Source: Variovorax sp. PBL-E5
GTDB taxonomy: Bacteria > Pseudomonadota > Gammaproteobacteria > Burkholderiales > Burkholderiaceae_C
DNA length: 64,000 bases
Reading direction: 5' to 3'
NCBI RefSeq assembly: GCF_901827185.1
Contig: NZ_LR594671.1
Location: 4,892,001-4,956,000, forward strand
Both the position numbers and the translations under genes were made by a program. Each line of letters begins with the position of its first letter. The first letter of the stretch is position 1. Shown here piece by piece: positions 8,315 through 17,477 of the stretch. Under the pieces are notes generated by a model. It saw only the letters and a list, made by a program, of their open reading frames with translations, had not been told where the DNA came from and searched no databases.

Positions 8315-9676
8315 TCAATGGTCGACGACCGAGAGCGACACGCCGGACACTCTGGCCACGTCCATGTCATAGCTTCGCGCGCACCAGACAAAGGCCACGG
8401 CGGCCAGTATGCTGAAGCAAGGCACCACGGCCAGAGCGTGTTGCAGACCCCACCGGTCCGACAGCGCCCCCACCAGGAACGGGCCGACGGCCAGGCCCAA
8501 GAGGTTCTGGAACAGCGAGAGCACGGCGGAGCCCGTGGAGCGCGTGCCGGGGTGAATGACGTCGATGACCACGCCGGAGACCACGCCCACCGTGCAGGTC
8601 ATGAAGAAGCCGCCCAGCAATACCAGCTTGAATTGCGCCTCGCCCGGCGGGAAGGAGGCAAAGGCCGTCAGGAAAATCGCCACGGTGATCAGGCACAGCG
8701 CAGCCAACGCTGCGAGTTTTCTACGTGGATGGCGTATCGCCACTCGATCCACCACAAAGCCCCAGAAGACGCAACCCAGCGCGCCGACCAGCACGACCAT
8801 GGCGGCCTGCCTGGCAGCAGCCTCCGGCGCCATGCCGTCGAAGCGGCTGAGATAGCTCGGCAGCCACGACCATACGGCGGAGACCACGACAAGCTGCATG
8901 GCAGCACCCACGCAGACCCACAGGAGGGTGCGGGTTCGCGCCAGGGTGCCGAAGGTGTGCCTGAGTGTCTCTCCCAGCGACTGGGCGGCCTGGTTCGACC
9001 GCGGTGTGAGCGCCACGGTCTTGTAGTCCGGCACCAGCATATAGAGCAAGGCCAATACAAGGCCTGGAACACCGACCACGCCAAAGGCGGCCTTCCAACC
9101 CCAGCGGGCCGCGATCACGCCGCCCAACACGACACCCAGCACCGAACCCAGTGACGCAGCGGCGAAGAAGGCCCCCAGAAGAGCTCCGCGCAAGCGTTTG
9201 GGAAACAGCGTCGAGATCAACGCCGCACCCACCGAGCCATAGCCGGTTTCACCCGCTCCCACGGCCGCTCGCGCGGCAAACAGCTGGCCGAAGTTGGCAG
9301 TGAACATGCAGGAGATGGTGGCAAGGCTCCACACGGTCGACATGACAACGATGCTCTTCACCCGGCTCACGCGATCTGCCATCAAGGACACCGGAATTCC
9401 ACCCACCGCCACAACGATCGAAATGATGGAAACCAGCGCACCCAGTTGTTTGTCACTCAATCCCCATTCGCTCTTGATGTGGGGGAAGAGCGAAACGATC
9501 ACCTGCCGATCGATGTAATCGAACAGCATGAGCCCGAAGGTCATGGCAAAGGCAAACCAGGCTTGCCCCTTGCCGATCAGGTAGTCGTCCTGGCCTGTCG
9601 GTACGACCCTGTCCAGAGAATGGATCCCTGGCTGTCTCCACGGTTCTTGCGTGCGGGTTGTCATGCGGGCCGTCAT
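8315..9676 (-). CDS. MFS transporter (anion:cation symporter/spinster-like)
   Basis: 453 residues with about 12 hydrophobic segments and the MFS loop signature SLMADRVSRVKSIVV between helices 2 and 3. The opening AMTFGLMLFDYIDRQVIVSLFPHIKSEWGLSDKQLG is typical of carriers for organic anions in Burkholderiales. It sits between a porin and a quinone oxidoreductase in the BKACE/TauD operon and probably carries the pathway substrate across the inner membrane. A second ATG lies four codons in, at 9664. Confidence 0.88.
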   Translation of the reverse strand: MTARMTTRTQEPWRQPGIHSLDRVVPTGQDDYLIGKGQAWFAFAMTFGLMLFDYIDRQVIVSLFPHIKSEWGLSDKQLGALVSIISIVVAVGGIPVSLMADRVSRVKSIVVMSTVWSLATISCMFTANFGQLFAARAAVGAGETGYGSVGAALISTLFPKRLRGALLGAFFAAASLGSVLGVVLGGVIAARWGWKAAFGVVGVPGLVLALLYMLVPDYKTVALTPRSNQAAQSLGETLRHTFGTLARTRTLLWVCVGAAMQLVVVSAVWSWLPSYLSRFDGMAPEAAARQAAMVVLVGALGCVFWGFVVDRVAIRHPRRKLAALAALCLITVAIFLTAFASFPPGEAQFKLVLLGGFFMTCTVGVVSGVVIDVIHPGTRSTGSAVLSLFQNLLGLAVGPFLVGALSDRWGLQHALAVVPCFSILAAVAFVWCARSYDMDVARVSGVSLSVVDH

Positions 9677-9721
9677 GCGTGGGCTCCGTGCATCTGAAGG
9701 TTCAGCGATCGGCTCAGCCGA

Positions 9722-10954
9722 TCAAAAGGCATGCCGAATGCCGAAGTCATAGCCCATGGCGCTGTGAGGCTGCCAGCCTGGCGTCGAGAGAAAGGCCGGT
9801 TGCGGAAAGATGGCCGGATTGCTCAGCACCAACGGGGTCACGCCCATGACGGAGGGGTTGTTGCGGCCATCCTTGATATTGATCCGGGCCACCGTCGCGT
9901 AGAGCGCCGTCCGCTTCGACAGGTTGTAGACATAGCCCAGCGACAGCTTGTTGACCGAGGCATCGGCGTCCAGGCTCGAGGCGCCATTGTCGAATTTCAC
10001 GTTGCCATAGGAGGCCCGCACCATGCCTGCCCCGATGGGGATCGTCACGCCGATCAGCGCGCCGTTGTACTTGTCGTCGATCAGGGGAGACGGAAACTTG
10101 CCTCGCTGGTCTTTCACCCGGGACAGTTCCGCAAACACCTTGGCGACACCGAAATCGTAGGAGCCTCCCAGGTTGACCGTCTTGATCTTTTCTGCCGCCG
10201 TCGCCGTGTCCGCGACGGTGCTCTCGCCGTAGGCCAGGGCCACGTCGGCTGCACCGTTGGTCCAGCCGAAGCGGCCACCGACGTAGCGTCCGCGAGCGCC
10301 CGAAGACGCAGTGGCCAGCGTGGATTTCACGTTCTCCGGGAAAGCGTACTGCACCTGCCCGTAGAAGCCACCGAGGTCGGGCGGCAGGAAGTAGCCGATC
10401 GAGTTGCTGGTGCGCAGATAGCTGTCGGTTCCCGCGGAGAGTCCACCGTTGAGAAGGCCGCCGGTTGCCAGCGCACGATAGCTCGCCAGGTTGCTGTTGA
10501 CCACGGCGATCAGATTGGTGCCGACGCCGTTGACGGTCATGGGATCGAATACGGCGTCATTCCAGAAGCTGGCGGTGTAGTCCCGGCCCAGGCGAACTTC
10601 ACCGAAAGTCCCGGACAGGCTGACTGTCGAGCGGCGGCCGAAATTGGCAATGGCGCTCGCGCCGGTGTCGTTGCTCACCGGCGCCTCCAGCCAGAAGCTG
10701 GCTGCCAATCCTCCGCCCAGGTCTTCCGTGCCTCGAAATCCGATGCGGCTGGACGCGTACCCGGAGGGAGAAAGAACCCATTGACTCTGAGTGACATTGC
10801 CCGGCGCGGCAAGCGCATTCAGGCCGTAGGGTGAACTCACGGTCGAGTAGTGGCTCACGCCCGCATCCACCACACCGAACAGTGTCACCGACGATTGGGC
10901 AGACGCTGCACCGGAAAGCGCCATGGCGATGGCGAACATGGATTCTTTTTTCAT
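9722..10954 (-). CDS. Gram-negative general porin (Burkholderiales type)
   Basis: 410-residue outer-membrane beta-barrel. The signal peptide (MFAIAMALSGAASAQ) runs into SSVTLFGVVDAGV, the hallmark opening of betaproteobacterial trimeric porins. The chain ends in an aromatic residue (GYDFGIRHAF) as the BAM machinery expects. Alternating amphipathic strands run throughout. It lies between BKACE and an MFS carrier, giving the operon an outer-membrane entry route. Confidence 0.93.
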   Translation of the reverse strand: MKKESMFAIAMALSGAASAQSSVTLFGVVDAGVSHYSTVSSPYGLNALAAPGNVTQSQWVLSPSGYASSRIGFRGTEDLGGGLAASFWLEAPVSNDTGASAIANFGRRSTVSLSGTFGEVRLGRDYTASFWNDAVFDPMTVNGVGTNLIAVVNSNLASYRALATGGLLNGGLSAGTDSYLRTSNSIGYFLPPDLGGFYGQVQYAFPENVKSTLATASSGARGRYVGGRFGWTNGAADVALAYGESTVADTATAAEKIKTVNLGGSYDFGVAKVFAELSRVKDQRGKFPSPLIDDKYNGALIGVTIPIGAGMVRASYGNVKFDNGASSLDADASVNKLSLGYVYNLSKRTALYATVARINIKDGRNNPSVMGVTPLVLSNPAIFPQPAFLSTPGWQPHSAMGYDFGIRHAF

Positions 10955-10984
10955 TTGCGATGTCTCCTGTGAGGAATTCGAAGC

Positions 10985-12046
10985 TCAGGCCGCCATACGC
11001 TGAGGCATGGCCTGCGCTGCCGACTTGCGGCGCGGCGCAAAGCCATTCGCGGCGAGCGCTTCATCGGCGCTCTTGTAGAAGGTGCCGATCTTGTAGATTT
11101 CGCGCGCCTCCTTGGCATTGGCAATATCTCTGCCGAATTCGTGCGAGATGCGCACGAGCTGTTCGATCTGCTCCACGCTGCCGGACTTGCGGTCGCGACG
11201 CTGAGTCCAGATGTTGTCCTCGATCCCGCAGCGCACATGCAGGCCCATCGTGATGGCCATCATGTTCAGCGGAAGCACGTTGAGCATCGACGATTCGAGC
11301 GTCAGCACCGAACCGTCGGGGCAGGCGCGCACGAAGTTGGCCAGGTTGTAGATGTTGGGCTGGTCGAAGCCGCCGCCGATCGCCACCCAGGTCAGGATCA
11401 GCGGCACGTTGCAGTCGCCGCGGCGCATCATCCGCTCGACGGTTTCCAGTTGCGTGATGTTGGCGAGCTGGAAGTGCGTCTGGATGCCCTTGGCCGACAG
11501 TCGCCGGATGTGCTCCTCGACCCACTCCGGTCCTGCCGGAATCGTCATCTCGCGGTAGGCGCGGTACATGTCGGGCTCCGCCAGTGAGGTGCCCGCGAGA
11601 TCCGCCGCGCACATCTGTTCCACCACGTTCATCTGGTTGGAGTTGATCGTGATCGTCACCTGGTCGGGCGCCGGCGTGAGGTCCGCCAGCATGTGGCGCG
11701 TATCGTCGGAAAGCCACTTGGCGACTTCGCCATCGCTCTCCGGCGCGAACGAAATGGACCCGCCCACCTGGATGATCATCTCCGGCACCCGGGCGCGCAC
11801 GCCGGCGATCAGCTCGTTGAACTTGGACAGGCGCTTGGACCCCTTGCCATCCAGTTCGCGCACGTGCAGATGGAGCACGGTGGCGCCCGCGTTGTAGCAG
11901 TCCACCGCTTTCTGAATGTGGGCTTCCATCGTGACGGGAATGTCTTCCGGAAAGTCCGAAGGCATCCATTCCGGGCCATAGGGCGCGCAAGTGATGACGA
12001 GCTTTTGCTGATTCTCGGGAAAGTGATCCCCATCCAGGAAATTCAT
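10985..12046 (-). CDS. BKACE-family beta-keto acid cleavage enzyme (DUF849), copy 1
   Basis: 353 residues of the Zn-dependent BKACE family, which condenses a beta-keto acid with acetyl-CoA to give acetoacetate and a new acyl-CoA. The metal-binding HLHVRE motif follows AGATVLHLH, and IIQVGGSISF and MGLHVRCGIEDN are family blocks. It lies about 55 bp downstream of TauD copy 1 on the same strand and closely resembles BKACE copy 2 at 18981-20039, both opening MNFLDG. The beta-keto substrate is not determined. Confidence 0.92.
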   Translation of the reverse strand: MNFLDGDHFPENQQKLVITCAPYGPEWMPSDFPEDIPVTMEAHIQKAVDCYNAGATVLHLHVRELDGKGSKRLSKFNELIAGVRARVPEMIIQVGGSISFAPESDGEVAKWLSDDTRHMLADLTPAPDQVTITINSNQMNVVEQMCAADLAGTSLAEPDMYRAYREMTIPAGPEWVEEHIRRLSAKGIQTHFQLANITQLETVERMMRRGDCNVPLILTWVAIGGGFDQPNIYNLANFVRACPDGSVLTLESSMLNVLPLNMMAITMGLHVRCGIEDNIWTQRRDRKSGSVEQIEQLVRISHEFGRDIANAKEAREIYKIGTFYKSADEALAANGFAPRRKSAAQAMPQRMAA

Positions 12047-12100
12047 GAAGGTCTCCTCAGTGTTGGTCGACGTGAAAGGCAGATGGCGTGAACGCGGGGG

Positions 12101-12949
12101 CTAGAAGACTTTCTCTCCGACGATTCCGGCGCGCTCCATCTGGCGCACGCAGGGCGGATAGTCCATGACGGCATAGTGCTGGGTGCTCCGGTTGTCCCAG
12201 ATCGCCACGCTGTTCTTCTTCCAGCGCCAGCGCACCTGGTGCTCCGGGATGTAGGCCTGGCTGATCAGGTAGCTCAACAGCAGCGCGCCGCCGGGATTGG
12301 CGTCCTGCCCGTACCGGATGCGGTCCGGGGTATGGAAATTGGTGAAATGGGTGGTGAAGCCATTGACGAACAACACCTTCTCTCCCGTATCGGGATGCGT
12401 GCGGACCACGGGATGCTCGGCATCGGGGTACTGCGCCTTGAGCGCCAGACGCTTCTCGATCGGCATCGCCGCGCCGAAGGTCGATTCGATGCTGTGCCTC
12501 GCGCGCAGATCCTCGATCTGTGTCTTGACGTGGTCCGGCAATTGTTCGTAGGCCAGGACCATGTTGGCCCACATCGTGTCGCCGCCGACGGGCGGGCATT
12601 CGACGCAGCGCAGCACGCAGCCATAAGGCGGCCTTTCGCGCCAGGTGGCATCGGTGTGCCAGGCGTTCTCGTAGCGGTCGGGCGGACTGTCGGGCGACTT
12701 GTAGATCCGGACGAGCCCGGGATGCTCGGGGTCGCTGCCGACCACGGGATGATCTTCCAGTTCGCCAAAGCGGCGCGCGAACGCGACATGCTCTGCACGG
12801 GTGAAATCCTGGTCGCGCAGGAAGAGCACGCGATGGCGGATGAGCTCTTTCTTGATCTCATCGAAGAGCGCGGCATCATGCACCGCATCTGCCAGTTTGA
12901 CACCGATCAGTTCGGCGCCAATGCTGCAGGTCAGAGGTTCCACTCTCAT
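12101..12949 (-). CDS. TauD/TfdA-family Fe(II)/2-oxoglutarate dioxygenase, copy 1
   Basis: 282 residues with a complete facial triad: His98 and Asp100 in AWHTDATW and the distal His258 in STQHYAVMDY. Arg269 and Arg273 (VRQMER) match the 2-oxoglutarate and anion-binding arginines of E. coli TauD, and His67 matches its substrate-contacting His70. The family hydroxylates the carbon next to a sulfonate, sulfate or ether, releasing an aldehyde or keto acid. The ATG at 12949 follows AAGGAGACGGCG. It heads the minus-strand BKACE-porin-MFS operon and is a close paralog of copy 2. Confidence 0.9.
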   Translation of the reverse strand: MRVEPLTCSIGAELIGVKLADAVHDAALFDEIKKELIRHRVLFLRDQDFTRAEHVAFARRFGELEDHPVVGSDPEHPGLVRIYKSPDSPPDRYENAWHTDATWRERPPYGCVLRCVECPPVGGDTMWANMVLAYEQLPDHVKTQIEDLRARHSIESTFGAAMPIEKRLALKAQYPDAEHPVVRTHPDTGEKVLFVNGFTTHFTNFHTPDRIRYGQDANPGGALLLSYLISQAYIPEHQVRWRWKKNSVAIWDNRSTQHYAVMDYPPCVRQMERAGIVGEKVF

Positions 12950-13281
12950 CGCCGTCTCCTTTTTTCTGATGTCTTGCGTGATGGATCCCGCCAAATCACG
13001 AAGCGCGACTTTAGGCAGGCCGCTCGGAAGCGACTTGCCATTTCACGCCAAGTGCTTAGCATTTCGCGCCAGCTGGCATGAAGCACATCGGCAGGAATGA
13101 AGCCGCGCGACCAGGACGCCGGCACGTTCGGCCGTGCGGACGGCCTACTTCGACGTGGCGCGCGCGTTGAATTTCAATGTCGGATTTCGGTGCAGTGAGC
13201 CTGCCGATTTCTCATCGGCGGGCGCTGCTCGACGCCCTCGGCATCGGTCGCCCGCGTTCGCACGCAGGGCGATGCAAAGGA
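12950..13281. promoter_or_regulatory. 332-bp promoter region with a 21-bp-phased direct repeat (AraC-type operator)
   Basis: This gap separates TauD copy 1 from the 3' end of an AraC-type gene. It holds CATTTCACGCCA (13039-13050) and CATTTCGCGCCA (13060-13071), 11 of 12 bases identical and spaced exactly 21 bp start to start. That is two helical turns, as usual for AraC-family half-sites. The repeats lie roughly 90-120 bp upstream of the TauD start. I see no further gene in the gap. Confidence 0.55.
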
Positions 13282-14307
13282 TCAGGCGGCCAGAGAGTGC
13301 ACGGCGCCGCGCACGGCCCGGCTCTCCTTGGCGCTGCAACCGAATTGCGCGTGGTACCAGCGGGAAAAGCCGCTCGGCGCGGAGAAGCCGAGCAGCATCG
13401 CCACCTCGGTCAACGGACGATCGCCCTCGATGACATGGCGCGTGACGAGCTCCTTGCGGATGTCGTTCACCATCGACGAGAAGCTCTGGTCGCGTTCCGC
13501 CAGCCGGCGCTGGACCGTACGGCACACCACGCCCAGGTGCTCGGCCACCTGCTCGATGGTGCAGCGCCCGCTGGGCAGCAACAGCAGGATCGTGCGCCGC
13601 ACGTCCTCGAGCATTCTTGCCCCTTGTTGCGGTCGGGCCGACGCGTCCAGCAACTGCTGCGCGTAGCGCGCCATGGCCGGATCGGCCGACGGGTTGCGCG
13701 TATCCAGATCGGCCTTCGCGCAGACGATGCAGTTGAAGTCGTAGTCGAACTCGACGCAGCGGCCGAACAACCGATGGTGCGCACTGAGGTCGCGCGGCGC
13801 GGAGTGCTCGAAGCACACGCGTCGCGGCTGCCAGCTCGCGCCGAGGAACTGGCGCATCAAGCGCAACATCACCCCGAGCGCCAGCTCGATCCTCTGGCGG
13901 GTGGGCTGCTGCGCGTTGCCGGCCATGACCTCCTCGCGGATCACGACCACCCCGGCGCGTTCCTCGATCATCAGCAACAGCGAACCGTTGAGCAGCGCCT
14001 GGTAGCGCATCAGCACGTTCAGCGAGTCGCGCAGGGTCGGCTGGTCGCGGATCAGCATGCCCACCGCGCCGAGGTTGGACAACAGGCGCGACTCGGCCAT
14101 GCACAGACCGAAACTCTCGTTGCCCGACATGACGGCGGAGGTCTGGAGCAACTCCCCGACGCGCTCGACGGGGATCAGCAGGTCCGGCTCGCGCAGGACG
14201 CTCGGGCTCAGCCCCGCGTCGACGAGCATCCGCGCCGGGTCCAGGCCGCCGGCCAGAGCGACCTCGCTGTAGTTGGTGAGGCTTGCAGCGCGGACGAGTG
14301 ACGACAT
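13282..14307 (-). CDS. AraC-family regulator (OruR/ArgR-like), copy 1
   Basis: 341 residues: an N-terminal ligand-binding domain of the Arabinose_bd/OruR type (LTNYSEVALAGGLDPARMLVDAGL...IPVERVGELL) and a C-terminal double helix-turn-helix (TIEQVAEHLGVVCRTVQRRLAE, then TEVAMLLGFSAPSGFSRWYHAQFG). It is divergent from TauD copy 2 and upstream of the TauD copy 1 promoter, so it can plausibly control both. Clearly related to the regulator at 16007-17083. Confidence 0.9.
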   Translation of the reverse strand: MSSLVRAASLTNYSEVALAGGLDPARMLVDAGLSPSVLREPDLLIPVERVGELLQTSAVMSGNESFGLCMAESRLLSNLGAVGMLIRDQPTLRDSLNVLMRYQALLNGSLLLMIEERAGVVVIREEVMAGNAQQPTRQRIELALGVMLRLMRQFLGASWQPRRVCFEHSAPRDLSAHHRLFGRCVEFDYDFNCIVCAKADLDTRNPSADPAMARYAQQLLDASARPQQGARMLEDVRRTILLLLPSGRCTIEQVAEHLGVVCRTVQRRLAERDQSFSSMVNDIRKELVTRHVIEGDRPLTEVAMLLGFSAPSGFSRWYHAQFGCSAKESRAVRGAVHSLAA

Positions 14308-14434
14308 CGGAAAACGGCGTGGAATCTGGCATCGAAGGATAAGTGCCTGTCATGCATTGTCAAGCGGGCGAACGCGAGTGCGAGCACACTCCGGCCCATC
14401 GATCGGCCCCTTCCGACACCAGGAGACAAGCTTC

Positions 14435-15346
14435 ATGACTCAAGGCCTCAAGGCGGCTCCCGCAGTGGTCCGCGCGACCTCTCTGGGCGGTTCGATCCGG
14501 GTCGAGCCGCTCACCTGCACGATCGGCGCCGAGCTCGGCAACGTCAACCTCGGCGCGGCGGCCGAGGACGACCTGCTGATGGCCGAGATCCGGGCGCTTC
14601 TCCTCAAGCACCGCGTGGTGTTCTTTCGCGACCAGGACATCACGCGCGCCCAGCACGTGGCGTTCGCGCGCCGCTTCGGCGAGCTGGAAGAGCATCCCGT
14701 GGTGGGCAGCCATCCCGACCACCCAGGGCTGGTTCAGATCTACAAGACACCGGAAAGCCCACCCGAGCGCCACGAGAATTCCTGGCACACCGACGCCACC
14801 TGGCGCGAGAAGCCGCCGTTCGGCTGCGTGCTGCGCTGCGTCGAATGCCCGCCCGTGGGCGGCGACACGATGTGGGTCAACATGGTCGAGGCCTACAGGC
14901 AACTGCCCGAGGACATCAAGAAGACGATCGCCCCCTTGCGCGCGCGCCACGGCATCGAGGCCAGCTTCGGCGCCGCCATGCCGATCGAGAAGCGCCTGGC
15001 GCTGAAGGCGCAGTTTCCGGACGTCGAGCATCCGGTCGTGCGCACCCATCCGGAAACCGGCGAGAAGGTGCTGTTCGTCAACGGCAGCTTCACGACGCAC
15101 TTCACCAACTTCAATACGCCGGCCAACGTTCGCTTCGGCCAGGACAAGGCACCGGGCGCCAGCCATTTGCTCAATTACCTGATCAGCCAGGCCTATATCC
15201 CCGAATACCAGGTCCGTTTCCGCTGGAAGAAGAACAGCGTGGCTTTCTGGGACAACCGCTCGACCCAGCACTACGCGGTGATGGACTACCCGGCATGCCA
15301 TCGCAAGATGGAGCGCACCGCCATCATCGGCGACCTGCCGTACTGA
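14435..15346 (+). CDS. TauD/TfdA-family Fe(II)/2-oxoglutarate dioxygenase, copy 2
   Basis: 303 residues, very similar to copy 1. The triad is His118 and Asp120 (SWHTDATW) plus His279 (STQHYAVMDY); HRKMER keeps both functional arginines, and His87 matches the TauD substrate-contacting His70. The ATG at 14435 follows AGGAGA. Transcription is away from the AraC gene at 13282-14307. An alpha/beta hydrolase starts 11 bases after the stop. A short decayed copy of this gene lies at about 20.2-20.4 kb. The substrate is unknown; sulfonates or related anions are typical. Confidence 0.9.
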   Translation: MTQGLKAAPAVVRATSLGGSIRVEPLTCTIGAELGNVNLGAAAEDDLLMAEIRALLLKHRVVFFRDQDITRAQHVAFARRFGELEEHPVVGSHPDHPGLVQIYKTPESPPERHENSWHTDATWREKPPFGCVLRCVECPPVGGDTMWVNMVEAYRQLPEDIKKTIAPLRARHGIEASFGAAMPIEKRLALKAQFPDVEHPVVRTHPETGEKVLFVNGSFTTHFTNFNTPANVRFGQDKAPGASHLLNYLISQAYIPEYQVRFRWKKNSVAFWDNRSTQHYAVMDYPACHRKMERTAIIGDLPY

Positions 15347-15357
15347 ACGATCGGCAC

Positions 15358-15918
15358 ATGAGTTCCGCGGTACCCACCGTTCTCATCGTCCCCGGCCTGC
15401 GCGAGCACGTGCCGGACCACTGGCAGACCCTGCTGGCGGCCAGGCTGCCTCGTGTGCGCAGCGTCGCCCCGCTCGAGCACGACAAGCTGAGTTGCGCCGC
15501 GCGCGTCGACGCGATCGATCGCGCGCTGGCCGCCATCGAAGGGCCGGTGGTCATCGTCGCGCACAGCGCGGGCGCGATGATGGTGGCCCATTGGGCGGCC
15601 CGGCATGCCACACGCGAAATCCGCGGCGCCCTGCTGGCAGCACCTGCGGACCTCGAGACGCCGATGCCGGCGGGCTACCCGACGACCGATGCACTCGAGC
15701 AAAACGGCTGGCTGCCGATCCCCCGCGCCACCTTGCCCTTTCCGAGCATCGTGGCGGCAGGCAGCAACGATCCCCTCACGCGCCTCGATCGCGCCCGCGA
15801 CTTCGCGCGCGCGTGGGGCAGCCGCTTCGTCGAACTCGGCGCGGTCGGGCATCTGAATCCGGCTTCGGGCCATGGCGAGTGGCCGCAGGCCGAAGCGTTC
15901 ATTCGCGAACTCTCGTAA
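15358..15918 (+). CDS. RBBP9/YdeN-family serine hydrolase
   Basis: 186-residue small alpha/beta hydrolase of the RBBP9 family. The opening VLIVPGLREHVPDHWQTLLAARLP is diagnostic. The nucleophile Ser sits in VAHSAGA, the acid in AGSNDPLT and the His in GAVGHLNPASGHGEWP. No signal peptide. It starts 11 bases after TauD copy 2 and is probably cotranscribed. Substrates of this family are poorly known (small esters or amides). Confidence 0.88.
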   Translation: MSSAVPTVLIVPGLREHVPDHWQTLLAARLPRVRSVAPLEHDKLSCAARVDAIDRALAAIEGPVVIVAHSAGAMMVAHWAARHATREIRGALLAAPADLETPMPAGYPTTDALEQNGWLPIPRATLPFPSIVAAGSNDPLTRLDRARDFARAWGSRFVELGAVGHLNPASGHGEWPQAEAFIRELS

Positions 15919-16006
15919 TCCGGAGACCCGACCGATCGGGCCTGCGACCCCGCCCTCGAAGATCACCTCATCCGGAATACTTTCCCGAGATCAGGTCAGT
16001 GCCAGA

Positions 16007-17083
16007 ATGGGCCTCATGAGTGAGTCCAGGAGACCAATCTCTCGACTGGTGCGCAGCGCCACCTTGAACGGCTACGTCGAGTTGGTGGAGTCGCTCGGGC
16101 GGGACCCCCATGTGTTCATGCGAACCGTGGGGCTGGACGCGAAGTTGCTCGAAGACCCCGAGACGCTGATCCCGAGAGATGCCGCGCGCGAGTTGCTCGA
16201 GATCACCGCCCGTGCCACGCAGACCGAAGATCTGGCGCTGCGTCTTGCAGCCAAGCGCAAGCTGTCTGCCCTCGGGCCTATCAGTCTCGTGCTGAGGGAG
16301 GAGCCCACGCCGAGGGATGCGCTCGACACGCTGTGCCGCTACCTGAAACTGGTGAACACCTCGCTGACCATCCGGGTTGAAGACGCTGCCAGCATGGTCA
16401 TCATCCGTGAAGACTTGCTGCCAAGCCCCGGGCTGGCGATGCGACAGTCGACGGAACTCGCTGTGGGCAGCATGTTTCGCATGCTGAGCGAATTGATCGG
16501 ACCGCATTGGCAACCGCTCGAAGTCTGCTTCACACATCGCCCACCCAAGGACGTCTCCGCACATCGGGCATTCTTCGGGCGGCGCGTCAAATTCGATCAG
16601 GAGTTCAACGGCCTGGTCTGCATGGCGATCGACCTGTCAAGACCGCGCGGGTCCGGAGACCAGGTGTCGGCGGGATTCGCGCGCAAATACCTGGAAGCAG
16701 CCCTCAAGGATCGGCGTGAAAGCGCGCAGGAAGCCTGTCGCCAGATCATCCTGGCACTGCTGCCGGGCGGCACCTGCAATGCACAGGAGGTTGCACGGCT
16801 CCTGCGCGTCGATCGCCGTACGCTGTACCGTCAACTCGATGCGGAGGGTCTCACCTTCAGCCGTCTGCTCGACCAGGTGCGATCGGATCTGGTCAAGCGC
16901 CATCTGCGCGAGAGTGACATACCCCTCAGCGAGGTGGCCGAGCGGCTGGGCTTCTCCAGGCTCAGCAGCTTCAGCCGCTGGTTCCGCAGTCTTTTCGGTT
17001 GCAGCGCCTCGCAATGGAGCAAGCTGACCGCGGATATGGCCGTTGTTGACGAACGCGGGACTGAATCGCCCAGTCGTCTGTAG
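16007..17083 (+). CDS. AraC-family regulator (OruR/ArgR-like), copy 2
   Basis: About 358 residues with an Arabinose_bd-type sensor domain and a C-terminal AraC DNA-binding domain (CNAQEVARLLRVDRRTLYRQLDAEG and LSEVAERLGFSRLSSFSRWFRSLFG). It follows TauD copy 2 and its hydrolase on the same strand. An ATG at 16016 is an alternative start. Domain order and motifs match the regulator at 13282-14307, suggesting each TauD/BKACE module carries its own sensor. Confidence 0.88.
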   Translation: MGLMSESRRPISRLVRSATLNGYVELVESLGRDPHVFMRTVGLDAKLLEDPETLIPRDAARELLEITARATQTEDLALRLAAKRKLSALGPISLVLREEPTPRDALDTLCRYLKLVNTSLTIRVEDAASMVIIREDLLPSPGLAMRQSTELAVGSMFRMLSELIGPHWQPLEVCFTHRPPKDVSAHRAFFGRRVKFDQEFNGLVCMAIDLSRPRGSGDQVSAGFARKYLEAALKDRRESAQEACRQIILALLPGGTCNAQEVARLLRVDRRTLYRQLDAEGLTFSRLLDQVRSDLVKRHLRESDIPLSEVAERLGFSRLSSFSRWFRSLFGCSASQWSKLTADMAVVDERGTESPSRL

Positions 17084-17111
17084 ACAGTGGCTTCGCAGTC
17101 GCCGTATCGGC

Positions 17112-17477
17112 TCAGGCAATTTTTCGCGCTCGTTCTCCTATCAGATCCAGCAACTCGAGCGCTCTGTTCGCAGCGTTTGCGCCTCCGTCCATGTCTCCGC
17201 GGACGAACTGGGGACGAAGCTCCTCGATTTCTTCAAGTCGTGCGATCAGATCAGGCTCGGCAAGCTTGTACTTGCGAAGGACGCTGACCGTGCACATGGA
17301 TGCATGCGCCATGTCTTCCGACATCTCACTGACGCCGCTTTGATGCAGCACATAGTTGACCCAGTGCGTACCTGCCAGCATGGCAGCCTCGATCCGGATT
17401 TCCCAATCCGAGTCGGTGAGCTTGGCGAGCGATCGTTCAATCCGCTCTGCTTTATCGCGATGATTTTCCGGGGTCAT
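17112..17477 (-). CDS. Small helical protein of unknown function, paired with the upstream ORF
   Basis: 121 residues, not recognised. It looks wholly alpha-helical and charged, without signal or membrane segment. It contains MLAGTHWVNYVLHQSGVS, and its partner at 17474-17932 has the related CLTAGTNIWNSSLHATGFT, so the two are probably distant paralogs sharing an AGT-x3-N-x2-LH-x2-G core. The start overlaps the partner's stop as ATGA. The pair lies downstream of a Bug receptor and BKACE copy 2 on the same strand. Codon use looks less GC-rich than in neighbouring operons. Confidence 0.65.
   Translation of the reverse strand: MTPENHRDKAERIERSLAKLTDSDWEIRIEAAMLAGTHWVNYVLHQSGVSEMSEDMAHASMCTVSVLRKYKLAEPDLIARLEEIEELRPQFVRGDMDGGANAANRALELLDLIGERARKIA

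Noticed and set aside
12101..15346. Possible loss of the iron-binding His in TauD copies 1 and 2, since MHR of E. coli TauD reads MER here
   Set aside because: The distal iron ligand of TauD is the His of the QHYA motif, which both copies keep. The MHR histidine is not a ligand, and the adjacent arginines are conserved.
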